This document shows, in pieces, positions 26,362 to 34,244 of a stretch of DNA of 35,634 bases. Under the pieces are notes generated by a model. The model ran no database searches, was not told where the DNA came from, and was given only the letters and a program-made list of their open reading frames with translations. Where the stretch lies: positions 1 through 35,634 of the forward strand of contig CAMNOU010000023.1 of NCBI GenBank assembly GCA_946546945.1. The letters are read 5' to 3'. Numbering within the stretch: position 1 is the stretch's first letter; each line of letters begins with the position of its first letter. This DNA comes from an uncultured Lachnospiraceae bacterium. Its GTDB lineage: Bacteria > Bacillota > Clostridia > Lachnospirales > Lachnospiraceae. Position numbers and translations under genes: made by a program.

Positions 26362-26941
26362 AGGTATCACCTGTCCCTTTCTTTTTACGGACACTGTATC
26401 CGAACTTTCCAAGTTTCTTTCCAAGTTCAAAATACTCTCCATGAGAATATGCCGCCAGCCCCAGATCATTCAGATGGAACTTTCCAGTCTTGTCCATATA
26501 TTTCGGATCGATGGCAACGGCTGTCACTTCCGCCAGAAACATATCATGGCTTCCCAGCTCAATCACCTGTGTGACCCTGCATTCTATATTGACCGGACTC
26601 TCCTCTATGCGGGGAGCCTGTACCGTTTTTGATCTGCCGGGCGTCAGATGCAGCGCGCTGAACTTGTCAATGTCTCTTCCCGACCGGACTCCGCAATAAT
26701 CGGCAGCATGGACCAGCCGCTTCGTCGTCAGATTGATCACGAATTCTTTCGTGTCTCTGATGATCGCATAGGAATAGCGCTCTTTGCGCACGGAGATGGA
26801 CACCATGGGCGGGTCCGAGCACACGGTTCCGGCCCAGGCGATCGTGATGATATTCGGCTTTTCGCCCTCTCTCTGGCAGCTTACCATAACCGCCGGAAGC
26901 GGATACAGCATATTGCCGGGTTTCCAGTAATCTCTCGCCAT
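26351..26941 (-). CDS. Flavin reductase-like FMN-binding protein
   Basis: 196 residues of the flavin reductase-like split-barrel family. The opening GNMLYPLPAVMVSC, the segment NIITIAWAGTVCSDPPMVSISVRKERYS, and the region EFVINLTTKRLVHAADYCGVRSGRDIDKF are typical of this family, which binds FMN and often reduces it with NAD(P)H; the true substrate is unknown. The ATG at 26941 is 3 bp after the pyrophosphatase stop, with GGAAGAG inside that gene as ribosome site. It overlaps the cysteine coiled-coil gene by 11 bp, so the two are likely translationally coupled. Cytosolic. Several members act as generic flavin donors, so the name is at family level only. Confidence 0.88.
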   Translation of the reverse strand: MARDYWKPGNMLYPLPAVMVSCQREGEKPNIITIAWAGTVCSDPPMVSISVRKERYSYAIIRDTKEFVINLTTKRLVHAADYCGVRSGRDIDKFSALHLTPGRSKTVQAPRIEESPVNIECRVTQVIELGSHDMFLAEVTAVAIDPKYMDKTGKFHLNDLGLAAYSHGEYFELGKKLGKFGYSVRKKKGTGDTYDR

Positions 26942-26944
26942 TGC

Positions 26945-28600
26945 TTACTCTTCCTGCATCGCGGCCATAAATGCTGGGATCAGCTGTTTCTTTCTGGAAA
27001 CAATACCCCTCAGTACATGATAACCGCCTGTTTTCTTCACGTGCCAGGTCGTTTCTACCAGCTGCTCTGCTCCGTCTCCTCCGCAGATGAGATAGGTAGT
27101 CTCTTCCATAATGTTGGTCAGCATCACAAAGATCATGGACGCCTTCCGGTCAGCCATTGCCTGCGGCAGATACGGGATCAGCTTCTCCTTCACGTTGTCC
27201 AGCTCTTCCTGCGTCATGGCGCTGATCTGTCCGACGCCAAAATCTATGCCGTTCTGGCTGAACATTTTGAAGTCCTGGTAAAAAATCTCTTCCGGACTCT
27301 TGGTGTCAAAATCACTGCCGGCCCGGAACATTGCTTTCGCGTGCTGTTCTGTGTTGATTCCCGCAATGACCGCCAGTTCCTCTGCTGCCGCCTGATCGAG
27401 CGGCGTACAGGTCGGCGAACGGTACATGAGGGTATCGGACAATATCGCGGAACACAAAAGGCCTGCGATGTTCTTCGGGATCTCTATGTTCTGTTCCCGG
27501 AACATCTGATAAATGATCGTACCGGTACATCCAAGCGGCTGATTGCGGAAAAAGACAGGAGACATCGTCTCCAGGCTGCCGATTCTGTGGTGATCAATGA
27601 TCTCCAGGATATCAGCCCCCGCGATGCCGTCCACTGCCTGGCTTTTCTCATTATGATCCACAAGGATCAGCTGTTTCTTTCTCATATTCAGGAGGTTTCT
27701 TCTTGAAATCATCCCTACATATCTGCCCTCTTCATCCAGAATCGGGAAATCCCGGTGACGTTCTTTGGACATGATGTCCCTCACATCATCAATATACTCT
27801 TCCAGTTCGAAGGTGACCAGATTGTCTTTTCTCATGAAATAACGGATCGGCATACTCTGATTGATCAGACGGGCCGTCGTATAGGTATCATACGGCGTGG
27901 TGATCAGGGTACATCCCCGCTCTTTCGCGATTTTTATAATGGTCTTTGAGACCTTTTCTTCTCCCGCTATGATCAGACATCCGGCATTTGCCTCAATCGC
28001 GCACAGCTGCGCATCGTAGCGGTTTCCGGTGATGGCCAGATCATCGTCATCAATGAACTCTTCCATACTTTCCGGATTGGCAGATCCGACCAGAACCTTG
28101 CCGTTCACAAAATATGCGTGCTCGTTGCCGCACAGCAGCTTGCCTTCGAGCGTATCTATAATATTTTTATACTGTGTCTTGGAACGGGACAGGATCGTGT
28201 TGTCATACACATCCATATAGGAAGTCGCTATATCCTGCGTAATAATAATCCCTTCCAGAAGGTTCTGAGAATCTGTGATCGGCAGTGTGACCACATTCAG
28301 CTCCTTCATCATCTCCCAGGCACGCTTCAGCGAAATCTTGCCGCTGACTCCCGGCGTGCGCCGGATCTCTATATCCTTTACCTGTGCTCCGACATCCGTT
28401 ACCAGACCGGGTACAGGAATCCCAAAACATTCCAGTACATATTTTGTTTCTTCATTCAGTTCTCCCGCACGTCTGGGCTCATATCTCTCCTCGTCCGTAC
28501 GGTTTTTCAGATATGCATAAGCTATGGCTGAACAGATGGAATCCGTATCCGGATTCTTATGTCCTATGACCCACACTTTTTTCTTTTCTTCTATCGCCAT
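26945..28600 (-). CDS. Manganese-dependent inorganic pyrophosphatase with CBS and DRTGG domains
   Basis: Family II (DHH) pyrophosphatase, hydrolysing PPi to phosphate. 551 residues, far longer than the roughly 310 of simple PpaC because a regulatory block is inserted. Order: metal motif GHKNPDTDS at about 13-21; CBS 1 at about 70-130; a DRTGG-like domain at about 135-245; CBS 2 at about 250-305; then VDHNE, IDHHRIG and SDTLMYRSP metal motifs; and a DHHA2 domain to the end. In characterised relatives the CBS pair binds adenine nucleotides, including diadenosine polyphosphates, to control activity. AGAGGAAA precedes the ATG at 28600. It sits second in a four-gene run. Confidence 0.93.
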   Translation of the reverse strand: MAIEEKKKVWVIGHKNPDTDSICSAIAYAYLKNRTDEERYEPRRAGELNEETKYVLECFGIPVPGLVTDVGAQVKDIEIRRTPGVSGKISLKRAWEMMKELNVVTLPITDSQNLLEGIIITQDIATSYMDVYDNTILSRSKTQYKNIIDTLEGKLLCGNEHAYFVNGKVLVGSANPESMEEFIDDDDLAITGNRYDAQLCAIEANAGCLIIAGEEKVSKTIIKIAKERGCTLITTPYDTYTTARLINQSMPIRYFMRKDNLVTFELEEYIDDVRDIMSKERHRDFPILDEEGRYVGMISRRNLLNMRKKQLILVDHNEKSQAVDGIAGADILEIIDHHRIGSLETMSPVFFRNQPLGCTGTIIYQMFREQNIEIPKNIAGLLCSAILSDTLMYRSPTCTPLDQAAAEELAVIAGINTEQHAKAMFRAGSDFDTKSPEEIFYQDFKMFSQNGIDFGVGQISAMTQEELDNVKEKLIPYLPQAMADRKASMIFVMLTNIMEETTYLICGGDGAEQLVETTWHVKKTGGYHVLRGIVSRKKQLIPAFMAAMQEE

Positions 28601-28626
28601 CAGGATTTCCTCTCTCTACTACTTTA

Positions 28627-29442
28627 TCAGAAACTGATCAGCCCCATCTGCAGCAACAGGAATACAACCAGAAGCACAAAGTCTGCCAGCGCAAAAAATG
28701 AAAACACCTTCCATCCTTTAAAAGACTTCTGTATCCGCTTCAGACTGTTTTCACTCAGTTCAATCTCCTCGATCCTGGTCTCCAGGTCGTTCACCAGACT
28801 TTTCATGTTCCGAAAGCACTTCACATTCTCCGCATGAATCTTTTCAACGAGATCTGTGCGCAGAGCCTCTGACTTCTCTGTAATGTCCTGCAAAGAGGCA
28901 TTCTTTTTTTCCATGCCGTCCAGCATCGTCCGGATCTCGTTAATCTGCTGAACAGAGTCCCGGATCTCGTTGATCTGCTGAACAGAGTCCCGGATCTCTT
29001 CCATCGGACGGATCGTCTCCCGGATCCCGTCAAGCTGTGAGGAAGTCGTCCGGATCTCTTCCGTCTGTGACCTGGCACTCTCTGTCAGCTCACGGATCTG
29101 GTTATCTGTTCTGGACTCCAGCTGTTTCATCTGCAGATCCAGAGAATCGATCATCTCCTGCACCTGAAGGGTCACTCCCTCGATCAGCTGATCGATGTCC
29201 TCCCGGTTTGTCTCCAGCGCCCGCTCTGCTTTTTCATTTTTTTCTTTGATGGAATGAATCTCATTCTCCAGCTGAACCACGCGGTCATTTGCTGAGTCAA
29301 GCTTCTCCTGCAGCTGCAGATTTTTTTTATGAAGTTCATTCTGCCGTACGGGAGCAGAAGTTCCCTTGGCTGTATTTTTGTTTCTGTTTCTGCCGGATGT
29401 ATCTGTTCCGAACATCGTCTGCAGCCCACCGATAAAATCCAT
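28627..29442 (-). CDS. Tail-anchored coiled-coil membrane protein
   Basis: 271 residues. A short N-terminal segment (MDFIGGLQTMFG) and a polar K/T/R-rich stretch lead into about 200 residues of predicted coiled coil, then one membrane helix at about 247-268 (FSFFALADFVLLVVFLLL) and almost no tail. It should sit with the coil in the cytoplasm, though the opposite topology is not excluded. The 10-residue unit EIRDSVQQIN occurs twice in a row (a 30-bp tandem repeat at 28931-28990) with a third partial copy. AGGAGGACAGAGT precedes the ATG. It has a promoter-like sequence overlapping the stop of the regulator gene before it. No family recognised. Confidence 0.82.
   Translation of the reverse strand: MDFIGGLQTMFGTDTSGRNRNKNTAKGTSAPVRQNELHKKNLQLQEKLDSANDRVVQLENEIHSIKEKNEKAERALETNREDIDQLIEGVTLQVQEMIDSLDLQMKQLESRTDNQIRELTESARSQTEEIRTTSSQLDGIRETIRPMEEIRDSVQQINEIRDSVQQINEIRTMLDGMEKKNASLQDITEKSEALRTDLVEKIHAENVKCFRNMKSLVNDLETRIEEIELSENSLKRIQKSFKGWKVFSFFALADFVLLVVFLLLQMGLISF
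28931..28990 (-). repeat. 30-bp tandem duplication in the tail-anchored coiled-coil gene
   Basis: Two adjacent 30-bp units (28931-28960 and 28961-28990) differing at one base, with a partial third copy from 28991. Each encodes EIRDSVQQIN. The near identity suggests a recent duplication. Confidence 0.9.
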
Positions 29443-29486
29443 ACTCTGTCCTCCTGTTAATCCGCCGCTGAGATTTATTAGTCACT

Positions 29487-29515
29487 ATCTTAACATTTAT
29501 TCCGACATTTTACAA
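29487..29515 (-). promoter_or_regulatory. Putative promoter of the coiled-coil/pyrophosphatase operon
   Basis: On minus, TTGTAA (29515-29510, overlapping the stop of the regulator gene), a 17-bp spacer and TAAGAT (29492-29487). It would drive the four-gene run down to 25675. Confidence 0.5.
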
Positions 29516-30604
29516 CGTTTCCTTTTGAAGTTCATCCAAATGAACACGTACCATCATGGCAATCTTAAAAAGCATGGCATCCTCAAAGGAACGGATATCC
29601 AGTCCCAGTTTCTTCTGGGTCCGCTCCAGACGGTACACCAGCGTATTTCTGTGAATGAACAGCTGTCGGGCAGTTTCAGAAATGTTCAGGTTGTTGTCAA
29701 ACAGCTGATTGATCGTCGTCAGTGTCTCTTCGTCCAGATCAATATCCATATTCTCTCCAAGCACTTCCTTCAGGTACAGTTCACACAGATCGGCCGGAAG
29801 TTTGTAGATCAGTCTCCCGATTCCCAGCCTGTCATAGCAAAATACTTTGTTCGACCCGTTAAAAGTGATCCCGACCTGCAGCGCCGTGCATGCTTCCGCG
29901 TACAGCCTTGCCAGCACTTCAAAGGAGTCCGCCGGCCGGCCATAGCCGACCCATACGTTCATCATCGCCTCTGTCTGTACATTGTCAACGATCATCCAGG
30001 CATATTTTTCAAAATCCGCACCGGGAATATCAGATACGCTTTTGATCAGAACCGTCCTGGAGGCATCCATCTCAATCACATAATCCGCAGCACTGCCGGC
30101 AAGGAGATTGCGGATCGTCTCCACCAGAATGGCATCTTCATCCGCCTTATGCCGGATCACATATAACATGTAGCGCTCCGGCCGGAACTGAAGCTGGTGG
30201 CTTTTTTGTGTGAGCTGTTCTCCGGCAATTTCTCCGGTCAGCATCTGCCGCAGCACCTGATATTTATTTTCCGGTTCCTGCATCATGCTGATCATACTCC
30301 GCATCTGGCTGGCCGCCATCCTGCCGATGACATAGGAATTATCGATTTCAGTTCCGCTGTTGGACAACAGGACATATTCCGTATGCCCCTGTATATCAAT
30401 GCGGAAAAAAATCCATCCCTGCACAACCTGGGATTCCGCCGGTGATTCGGTAAACTGTATCACGGATTCTCCATAGTCAGCTGTCTGCACTGTTTTCGTG
30501 ATCAGTTCACCGCCGGCTGTATACAGGAGAAAATCTTTTTTTGAGATCTCTTTCAGCTCCTGAAGCGCCTGGTTCAATTTGTTTACAGAAAGCATTTTGT
30601 TCAT
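29510..30604 (-). CDS. PucR/CdaR-type transcriptional regulator
   Basis: 364 residues from the ATG at 30604 (GGAGGACACT directly upstream; the in-frame start at 30622 lacks a site). The C-terminal 60 or so residues form the helix-turn-helix of PucR/CdaR regulators (LNISETARQLFIHRNTLVYRLERTQKKLGLDI, then FEDAMLFKIAM). The middle resembles the GGDEF-like or CdaR-type linker, and the N-terminal 120 residues may be a sensory domain; the ligand is unknown. Family members often activate sugar-acid or purine catabolism. It lies downstream of a sugar-ABC ATPase gene behind a terminator and a 12-bp inverted repeat. Regulation of the neighbouring ATPase or operon is possible but not shown. Confidence 0.85.
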   Translation of the reverse strand: MNKMLSVNKLNQALQELKEISKKDFLLYTAGGELITKTVQTADYGESVIQFTESPAESQVVQGWIFFRIDIQGHTEYVLLSNSGTEIDNSYVIGRMAASQMRSMISMMQEPENKYQVLRQMLTGEIAGEQLTQKSHQLQFRPERYMLYVIRHKADEDAILVETIRNLLAGSAADYVIEMDASRTVLIKSVSDIPGADFEKYAWMIVDNVQTEAMMNVWVGYGRPADSFEVLARLYAEACTALQVGITFNGSNKVFCYDRLGIGRLIYKLPADLCELYLKEVLGENMDIDLDEETLTTINQLFDNNLNISETARQLFIHRNTLVYRLERTQKKLGLDIRSFEDAMLFKIAMMVRVHLDELQKETL

Positions 30605-30639
30605 AGTGTCCTCCACATGCATTCAAGTCTCGCGGAACA

Positions 30640-30674
30640 TTTATCTCAGTGGGAGGTTCTCACACTGAGATAAA
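30640..30674. promoter_or_regulatory. 12-bp perfect inverted repeat before the regulator gene
   Basis: TTTATCTCAGTG (30640-30651), an 11-nt loop and its exact complement (30663-30674). It lies 36 bp before the regulator start and just after the ATPase terminator. On minus no T run follows, so an operator or leader hairpin is more likely than a second terminator. Confidence 0.5.
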
Positions 30675-30702
30675 AAAGACCGGGTATGGAAACCATACCC
30701 GG
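30672..30702 (-). terminator. Terminator of the sugar-ABC ATPase gene
   Basis: A 10-bp perfect stem (30680-30689 with 30693-30702) and a 3-nt loop, followed on minus by GTC and six T. It ends transcription 20 bp after the ATPase stop. Confidence 0.88.
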
Positions 30703-30721
30703 CCTCGATTTCTGTTTCATT

Positions 30722-31834
30722 TTAGTGGGAAATAACCTGCTCGGTCTCTTTATCAAAAATATGAGCTTTGTTGATGTCAAACGCAACGCTGACCGGATCA
30801 CCGTAACGAGCCGGAGTGCTGGCATCAACCTTTGCGGTCATGGTTATGCCTCCTGCTGTGTAGTAAAGCAGAACTTCGGATCCAAGCAGCTCGTAGCCGT
30901 TCACCTCAGCCTGAATCTGATAATTCTTATTCTTCTCAACAAACTCAGGGAAGTCATCCATATCATCCGGACGGATACCAAAGACAACTGTCTTGCCGTC
31001 ATATCCGCCTTCGATCAGGGCTTTGGATTTATTCTCAGGCATCTCATAGGTGTTGCCGAAGAACTCAAGGCATGCTTTATTGCCATTTACTTTCACTACT
31101 GCGTCGATGAAGTTCATCTGCGGAGATCCGATAAATCCGGCAACGAACAGATTGTCCGGCTCATCATATAATGTCTTCGGAGAAGCAACCTGCATGATGA
31201 CACCGTCTTTGAGAACGACGATTCTGGTTCCCAGTGTCATCGCCTCTGTCTGGTCATGTGTAACGTAAATGATGGTTGCGCCCAGTCTCTGATGCAGTGC
31301 GGAAATCTCGGTACGCATCTGTACTCTCAGCTTTGCATCCAGATTGGAGAGCGGCTCATCCATAAGGAATACTTTCGGCTCACGCACAATCGCACGTCCC
31401 ATGGCAACACGCTGTCTCTGACCACCGGAAAGAGCTTTCGGTTTTCTGTCAAGCAGTTTCTCAAGATCAAGGATCTTGGCAGCTGCGCGAACCTTTTTAT
31501 CGATTTCATCCTTCGGCATCTTTCTGAGCTTCAGGGCAAATCCCATGTTGTCCGCAACTGTCATGTGCGGATATAATGCGTAGTTCTGGAATACCATGGC
31601 GATATCTCTGTCCTTGGGTTCCACGTCATTCATACGCTTTCCGTCAATATAGAAATCTCCCTCGGAGATCTCCTCCAGACCTGCGATCATACGAAGAGTG
31701 GTAGATTTACCGCATCCGGAAGGTCCTACGAAAATAATAAACTCCTTGTCCTCAACTTCGAGGTTGAAATCCTTAACTGCCTCGAATCCGTTTGGATATC
31801 TTTTAAAGATATGCTGTAATGATAACTGTGCCAT
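30722..31834 (-). CDS. Sugar ABC transporter ATPase (MsmK/UgpC type)
   Basis: 370-residue ATP-binding subunit of carbohydrate importers. Walker A GPSGCGKST near residue 37, Q-loop in VFQNYALYPHM, signature LSGGQRQRVAMGRA, Walker B VFLMDEPLSNLDA and switch His in THDQTEA; the C-terminal third is the regulatory TOBE-type domain of MalK relatives. It has no permease or binding-protein genes beside it. In Firmicutes such an orphan ATPase (MsmX in Bacillus subtilis, MsmK in streptococci) often powers several sugar importers, and I infer that here. It has its own promoter and terminator. The ATG at 31834 follows an AGGATTAAT site. Confidence 0.94.
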   Translation of the reverse strand: MAQLSLQHIFKRYPNGFEAVKDFNLEVEDKEFIIFVGPSGCGKSTTLRMIAGLEEISEGDFYIDGKRMNDVEPKDRDIAMVFQNYALYPHMTVADNMGFALKLRKMPKDEIDKKVRAAAKILDLEKLLDRKPKALSGGQRQRVAMGRAIVREPKVFLMDEPLSNLDAKLRVQMRTEISALHQRLGATIIYVTHDQTEAMTLGTRIVVLKDGVIMQVASPKTLYDEPDNLFVAGFIGSPQMNFIDAVVKVNGNKACLEFFGNTYEMPENKSKALIEGGYDGKTVVFGIRPDDMDDFPEFVEKNKNYQIQAEVNGYELLGSEVLLYYTAGGITMTAKVDASTPARYGDPVSVAFDINKAHIFDKETEQVISH

Positions 31835-31885
31835 AGTATTAATCCTCCATATTCTCTTACGTACAGCTCTTTGCTGTTCTTTTGT

Positions 31886-31914
31886 ATTTTAACAAATCTG
31901 TTTTTTCTTGTCAT
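31886..31914 (-). promoter_or_regulatory. Promoter of the sugar-ABC ATPase gene
   Basis: On minus, ATGACA (31914-31909), a 17-bp spacer and TAAAAT (31891-31886). The -35 lies inside an inverted repeat (31908-31929), suggesting control. Confidence 0.65.
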
Positions 31915-32030
31915 TATCCATTATGACAAAAATCCATTCCGGCAGTTGGTATTTCTGACAACTGTCATCAGTCCGGCATTCTTTTTTCTGCATTTTACCG
32001 ATAGTTTCTTTTTCTTTTTGTCATTTTGAC
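31908..32030. promoter_or_regulatory. Cluster of TGTCA/TGACA inverted repeats
   Basis: Three sites: TTGTCAT-N8-ATGACAA (31908-31929), TGACA-AC-TGTCA (31956-31967) and GTCA-TTT-TGAC (32020-32030). They surround the -35 of the ATPase gene. The matching regulator is not recognised. The 3' end lies close to the dut stop. Confidence 0.45.
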
Positions 32031-32042
32031 GGTTTTTTGCAG

Positions 32043-32477
32043 TTATTGTCTTCCTGTGCTTCCAAATCCGCCCCGGCTTTCATTTTCCAGGCTTTCCACT
32101 TCTTCAAAAACCACCTTCGGCTGATTCTCCATGATCCTGAACTGACAGATCCGGTCATTTTTCCTGATCAGAGTATCTCTGGTCGCGTATACCGGCATCC
32201 GCCACATATCCTCATCTCCGCAATAGGATCCGTCAATAACTCCGCAGCTGTTCGTCTGCAGGATCCCGTAATTCTTAAACGAAGAACTCCGGGGCACCAG
32301 ATGCGCCTCATAACCTTCCGGCAGTTCCATGGCAATGCCAAGCGGAATCAGCCGGAATTCCCCGGCTTTTAATTCGACGTCCTCGCTGGCGCGCAGATCG
32401 ATCCAGTCTGATTTTCCATCAATATATTCCAGTCTTTCAATTTCATCTGAAAAATACTTTATTCTTATATTCGGCAT
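32043..32477 (-). CDS. dut: dUTP diphosphatase-like protein
   Basis: Hydrolyses dUTP to dUMP and PPi, keeping uracil out of DNA. From the ATG at 32477 (GAGGGAGAAGT upstream; the in-frame start at 32513 overlaps gpsA) it has 144 residues, a normal length for the trimeric family. Motifs: WIDLRAS (1), PRSSSF (2), [10 protein letters not shown] (3), RICQFRI (4) and the glycine-rich RGGFGSTG (5) at the C-terminus. A few motif positions differ from textbook Dut (for example IDLRAS), so a related dCTP/dUTP-type activity cannot be fully excluded. It is 26 bp after gpsA. Confidence 0.9.
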   Translation of the reverse strand: MPNIRIKYFSDEIERLEYIDGKSDWIDLRASEDVELKAGEFRLIPLGIAMELPEGYEAHLVPRSSSFKNYGILQTNSCGVIDGSYCGDEDMWRMPVYATRDTLIRKNDRICQFRIMENQPKVVFEEVESLENESRGGFGSTGRQ

Positions 32478-32503
32478 ACTTCTCCCTCTCTGCGGCCGGA
32501 AAA

Positions 32504-33514
32504 CTACTGCCATCCGTCCGCTTCATTTTCATCCTTTTTATCCCGCATCATAAGCTCATGCACAGCGCTCTTTGCAGTCTGTCCGCCAAAAAGGACCTGA
32601 TTGACCTGTGTAATGATCGGCATATCAACATGGTATTTTTGGGCAAGCACTGCAGCTGCCTTTGCGGAATAGACGCCCTCTACCACCATCTGCACCTCAT
32701 CCATTGCTTCCTGCATCGAGTATCCCTGTCCGATCAGCATGCCGGCCCTGCGGTTCCGGCTGTGACGGCTCGCGCAGGTCACGATCAGATCGCCGATTCC
32801 GGACAGTCCTCCCAGCGTTTCGGATTTTGCTCCCATCGCCGCCGCAAGGCGTCCCATTTCCGCGATTCCTCTGGTGATCAGAGCAGCCTTGGTATTATCG
32901 CCGTATCCGAGTCCGTCAGACATCCCGGCGGCCAGGGCGATCACATTTTTCAGGGAGCCGCCCAGCTCGATCCCCAAAAGATCCGGGCTTGTATAGACAC
33001 GGAATACCTCATTCATGAAAAATCCCTGAATGATCTCCGCCGTTTTCCTGGTCTTCGCTCCGGCCACGACTGTGGTCGGGAGAAATCTGCTGACCTCTTC
33101 CGCATGACTCGGGCCGGAAAGCACTGCGACATCCGCGTCCGGGATCTCGCTTTCGATGATGTCTGTCTGAAGCATCAGGGTATCTTCCTCAATTCCCTTT
33201 GCCACGGTTACAATCAGCTGACCGGCAGGAAGATACTGCGCGATTTTCTGCGCGGTACTCCTCGATGCCGTCGACGGAACAGCCATGACGATCATGGCTT
33301 TGCGGCTGACTGCTTCTTTGAGATCTGCAGTGAACCGGATCCGGTCAGGGATCTGCACTCCGGGAAGCTTACTTTTCAGTTCATGTGTCTGATTAAGCTC
33401 CTTTGCTGTTTCTTCATTTCTGACCCAGACAACCACATCGTGGCCATTCCGGTCAAGTACGATGGCAAGGGCCGTTCCCCAGCTTCCTCCGCCTAATACG
33501 GAAACCTGTGCCAT
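32504..33514 (-). CDS. gpsA: Glycerol-3-phosphate dehydrogenase [NAD(P)+]
   Basis: Makes sn-glycerol-3-phosphate from dihydroxyacetone phosphate for phospholipid synthesis. From the ATG at 33514 (AGGAGGTGA 5 bp upstream) it has 336 residues. The dinucleotide fold opens with [14 protein letters not shown]; further motifs are [11 protein letters not shown], the catalytic-region lysine in [15 protein letters not shown], and the substrate-binding SRNRRAG. Its partner PlsY, encoded directly upstream, uses the product. The der-plsY-gpsA order is common in Clostridia. Cytosolic. Confidence 0.96.
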   Translation of the reverse strand: MAQVSVLGGGSWGTALAIVLDRNGHDVVVWVRNEETAKELNQTHELKSKLPGVQIPDRIRFTADLKEAVSRKAMIVMAVPSTASRSTAQKIAQYLPAGQLIVTVAKGIEEDTLMLQTDIIESEIPDADVAVLSGPSHAEEVSRFLPTTVVAGAKTRKTAEIIQGFFMNEVFRVYTSPDLLGIELGGSLKNVIALAAGMSDGLGYGDNTKAALITRGIAEMGRLAAAMGAKSETLGGLSGIGDLIVTCASRHSRNRRAGMLIGQGYSMQEAMDEVQMVVEGVYSAKAAAVLAQKYHVDMPIITQVNQVLFGGQTAKSAVHELMMRDKKDENEADGWQ

Positions 33515-33539
33515 TCCGGTCACCTCCTCAACGTTGTTT

Positions 33540-34208
33540 TCATGATTTTTTTCCTTCTTCCTTTTTGCCGGAAGAAGGAGCGAATTTATTCTCCGTACCG
33601 CTCAGAAGCCGCTTGATATTCGCCCGGTGCTGCCAGAAAGCGAGCGCCGTCAGTATCCCCGTCAGGACATACACCTCCGGCAGATATTCACTTCCCACCT
33701 TCAGCAGTCCAAGTTGTCCGAAAATAATGGTCTGAATAAAAAATCCGCTCAGTATGCCCAGAGATCCCAGCGACATAAATCCGGTCGGGATCACCGACGC
33801 GAAAAACAGGACCGCGCAGAAGAATACCATTCGCCAGTCAAATCCGAATACGATGCCGACACTGCAGGCAATCCCTTTTCCTCCCGCAAATTTTGAATGA
33901 ACCGGGTAGTTATGTCCCAGAACCGCCCCGACTCCGGCATACAGTTCCAGAAGCCTCACCGCATCCGGATACGTGTGTCTGAACAGCAGCCAGACGGCTA
34001 CCATGGCGGCAACTGCCTTGAGACAATCCCCAAAGAAGACCGTGATCCCCGCTTTCCAGCCGAGCACACGAATTGAATTTGTCATACCGGTATTTCCGCT
34101 TCCCTGTTTTCTGAGGTCTGTGTTATGCATTTTCCCGACCAGTTTTCCTGTGGGAAACAAACCGAACACATAACCAAGAATCAGGCCGATCACACGGCTC
34201 GCAATCAT
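33540..34208 (-). CDS. plsY: Acyl-phosphate glycerol-3-phosphate acyltransferase PlsY
   Basis: Integral membrane enzyme that moves an acyl group from acyl-phosphate to glycerol-3-phosphate, the first step of phospholipid assembly. From the ATG at 34208 (AAAGGTGG 9 bp upstream, better spaced than for the ATG at 34217) it has 222 residues with several membrane helices. Signature motifs are GSGNTGMTNSIR near residue 38, GHNYPVHSKFAGGKGIA near residue 97, and a C-terminal HRANIKRLLSG. A charged K/E-rich tail follows the last helix and is slightly longer than in many PlsY proteins. It lies between der and gpsA. Confidence 0.95.
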   Translation of the reverse strand: MIASRVIGLILGYVFGLFPTGKLVGKMHNTDLRKQGSGNTGMTNSIRVLGWKAGITVFFGDCLKAVAAMVAVWLLFRHTYPDAVRLLELYAGVGAVLGHNYPVHSKFAGGKGIACSVGIVFGFDWRMVFFCAVLFFASVIPTGFMSLGSLGILSGFFIQTIIFGQLGLLKVGSEYLPEVYVLTGILTALAFWQHRANIKRLLSGTENKFAPSSGKKEEGKKS

Positions 34209-34244
34209 AGTTTCCATCCACCTTTCCGGGGCATCCCCGCAAAT

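Noticed and set aside
32558..33496. 312-codon open frame on plus
   Set aside because: It is antisense to gpsA, a firmly identified gene, and its product is H/R/C-rich without domains.
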